Shown in pieces: positions 62,733 to 64,000 of a DNA stretch of 64,000 bases. How positions within the stretch are numbered: position 1 is the first letter of the stretch; every line of letters starts with the position of its first letter. Location: positions 248,001 through 312,000 of the forward strand of contig NZ_VUYQ01000006.1 of assembly GCF_008711155.1 (NCBI RefSeq), in the 5' to 3' direction. The notes under the pieces are model-generated. The model ran no database searches and had not been told where the DNA came from. It worked only from the letters and a program-made list of their open reading frames with translations. The DNA is from Dechloromonas sp. CZR5 (lineage in GTDB: Bacteria; Pseudomonadota; Gammaproteobacteria; Burkholderiales; Rhodocyclaceae). Both the position numbers and the translations under genes were made by a program.

Positions 62733-63502
62733 TGCCAGACTTTCCATGGTGCCCTGCCATTGGCCCACAATTCTTCAAGATGTACCTTGTCGCGTAACGT
62801 ATCCATTGGTTGCCAAAAGCCCTCATGCATAAAGGCATTCAGTTGCCCTTCTTTAGCCAACCTTTCAAGAGGCTCACGCTCCCAGACAGTATTATCATCC
62901 TCAATTAGCCGAATAACTTCTGGCGACAATACAAAGAATCCTCCATTAATCATTGCACCATCACCTTTAGGCTTTTCTTTGAAGTTACGAATCTTGCACC
63001 CATCAAAATCAAGTGCGCCAAAACGCCCAGGAGGCAGAGTCGCTGTAAGTGTTGCCAACAACTTCTGTGACTTATGAAATGCGATAAGCTCGCCAATGTT
63101 AACATCACTAACACCATCTCCATAGGTGAAGCAAAATGCTTCCTCTCCTTTCAGGTATGGCGCAACCCGTTTCAAACGCCCCCCTGTCATGGTTTCATCA
63201 CCGGTATCTACAAGAGTCACTCTCCAAGGTTCTGCTTTTTGATGGAGAACCTCCATGCGGTTGTTCGCCATGTCAAAAGTAACATCAGACATATGCAGAA
63301 AGTAGTTTGCAAAATACTCCTTGATTACGTATCCCTTATAACCACAGCAAATCACGAAATCGTTAATCCCATAATGGGAATAAATTTTCATGATATGCCA
63401 GAGTATTGGTTTTCCACCAATTTCAATCATCGGCTTGGGTTTAAGATGGGTTTCCTCTGATATTCTGGTTCCTAATCCACCCGCAAGAATGACAGCTTTC
63501 AT
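62729..63502 (-). CDS. rfbF: Glucose-1-phosphate cytidylyltransferase
   Basis: Makes CDP-glucose from CTP and glucose-1-phosphate (257 aa), committing carbon to CDP-linked 6-deoxysugars. [18 protein letters not shown] is the nucleotide-binding signature; [16 protein letters not shown] and [11 protein letters not shown] are characteristic of RfbF/DdhA. First gene of the CDP-sugar block. Its name in enteric systems is rfbF or ddhA. Confidence 0.96.
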   Translation of the reverse strand: MKAVILAGGLGTRISEETHLKPKPMIEIGGKPILWHIMKIYSHYGINDFVICCGYKGYVIKEYFANYFLHMSDVTFDMANNRMEVLHQKAEPWRVTLVDTGDETMTGGRLKRVAPYLKGEEAFCFTYGDGVSDVNIGELIAFHKSQKLLATLTATLPPGRFGALDFDGCKIRNFKEKPKGDGAMINGGFFVLSPEVIRLIEDDNTVWEREPLERLAKEGQLNAFMHEGFWQPMDTLRDKVHLEELWANGRAPWKVWQ

Positions 63503-63589
63503 TATGTATCCTTAATAAATAAAATTCGTTAACTTGAATACTTACTATGTAGTGATGATTACCAGAAGCCAATACTTACAACTGCATAC

Positions 63590-64000
63590 TTAAGATAAAA
63601 ATCCAAGCGGGTTATTGCCTTGCCAGCGCCACGTATCCGCACACATGGCATCAAGACCACGCTCAGCCCGCCACCCCAGCAAGGCAGCAGCAAAAGCGGG
63701 ATCGGCATAGCACAACGCCACATCGCCGGGACGACGCGGCGCCAATTCGTAGCGAACGGGATTGCCGCTTGCCCCTTCAAATGCCTTGATGACATCCAGA
63801 ACGCTGTAACCGATCCCCGTACCCAGATTCACTTCGAAGCACTGAGGTTCCTTCAATCGCCCCAAGGCTTTGAGGTGACCCAATGCCAGATCGACAACAT
63901 GGATATAGTCACGCACTCCGGTACCATCTGCCGTCGGGTAATCGCTGCCCCACACCTTGAGGCAATCCCGGCGACCAATGGCCACCTGAGCGACAAATGG
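63590..64000 (-). CDS. galE: UDP-glucose 4-epimerase, C-terminal part (N-terminus outside window)
   Basis: The reading frame runs from the right edge to a stop at 63590, 136 codons. Visible: [18 protein letters not shown], the conserved [32 protein letters not shown] and [13 protein letters not shown], all typical of GalE. Interconverts UDP-glucose and UDP-galactose. GC content returns to the genome average here, marking the end of the AT-rich stretch. Confidence 0.9.
   Translation of the reverse strand, partial: PFVAQVAIGRRDCLKVWGSDYPTADGTGVRDYIHVVDLALGHLKALGRLKEPQCFEVNLGTGIGYSVLDVIKAFEGASGNPVRYELAPRRPGDVALCYADPAFAAALLGWRAERGLDAMCADTWRWQGNNPLGFLS

Overview
The window is a chromosomal segment from a high-GC Gram-negative bacterium, most likely a betaproteobacterium of the order Rhodocyclales (Dechloromonas/Azonexus-like). 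That placement rests on gene content and order recalled from that group (rpfE-recJ, lolA-ftsK-trxB, rpsA-ihfB-lapA-lapB followed by udg/hldE/hldD/cysM), not on a database search. I recognise no rRNA, tRNA, CRISPR array or insertion sequence. Coding density is very high and no stretch over 300 bases lacks a gene; the longest gap (21436-21700) lies between a histidine kinase and lysS, and I see nothing definite in it.

Layout. 1-9346 is mostly housekeeping: a comEC gene running off the left edge, a DUF2062 protein, a chemoreceptor, the lipoprotein exporter lolD/lolC, and rpfE-recJ. 9402-16254 is an accessory-looking block. A MarR regulator with an OmpA-like lipoprotein is divergent from a tight five-gene run: CPA2 antiporter, gamma-glutamyl hydrolase-type amidotransferase, second CPA2 antiporter, GCS2 carboxylate-amine ligase, and a serine-hydrolase homologue that has lost its catalytic residues. 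I consider this the best candidate for an undescribed system. 16352-25738 holds prfB (with its programmed +1 frameshift), three intervening genes, a hybrid histidine kinase, lysS and mnmC. 25826-34105 holds a glycine-zipper protein, metY, a GNAT enzyme, lolA, ftsK, a Crp/Fnr regulator, trxB and smr.

From 34168 to the right edge every gene is on the minus strand. ppa-nadE-glnB form one operon with its own promoter and terminator. Upstream lies a seven-gene operon, lapA-lapB-udg-hldE-hldD-cysM-exonuclease, that joins LPS quality control to heptose and glucuronate precursor synthesis. Then come ihfB, rpsA and a fused aroA-cmk gene.

47305-64000 is a surface-polysaccharide (O-antigen or capsule) locus: a WbpM/PglF-type dehydratase, an initiating sugar-phosphate transferase, glycosyltransferases, an AsnB-like amidotransferase, a Wzx flippase, methyltransferases, and a CDP-sugar set (rfbF, rfbG, an RmlC-like epimerase, a TylC3-like C-methyltransferase, a reductase) that should make a C-methyl-branched 6-deoxyhexose, ending in a partial galE. 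From about 54140 to 63600 the DNA is visibly richer in A and T than the rest, which fits horizontal acquisition. No Wzy polymerase or Wzz regulator is visible.
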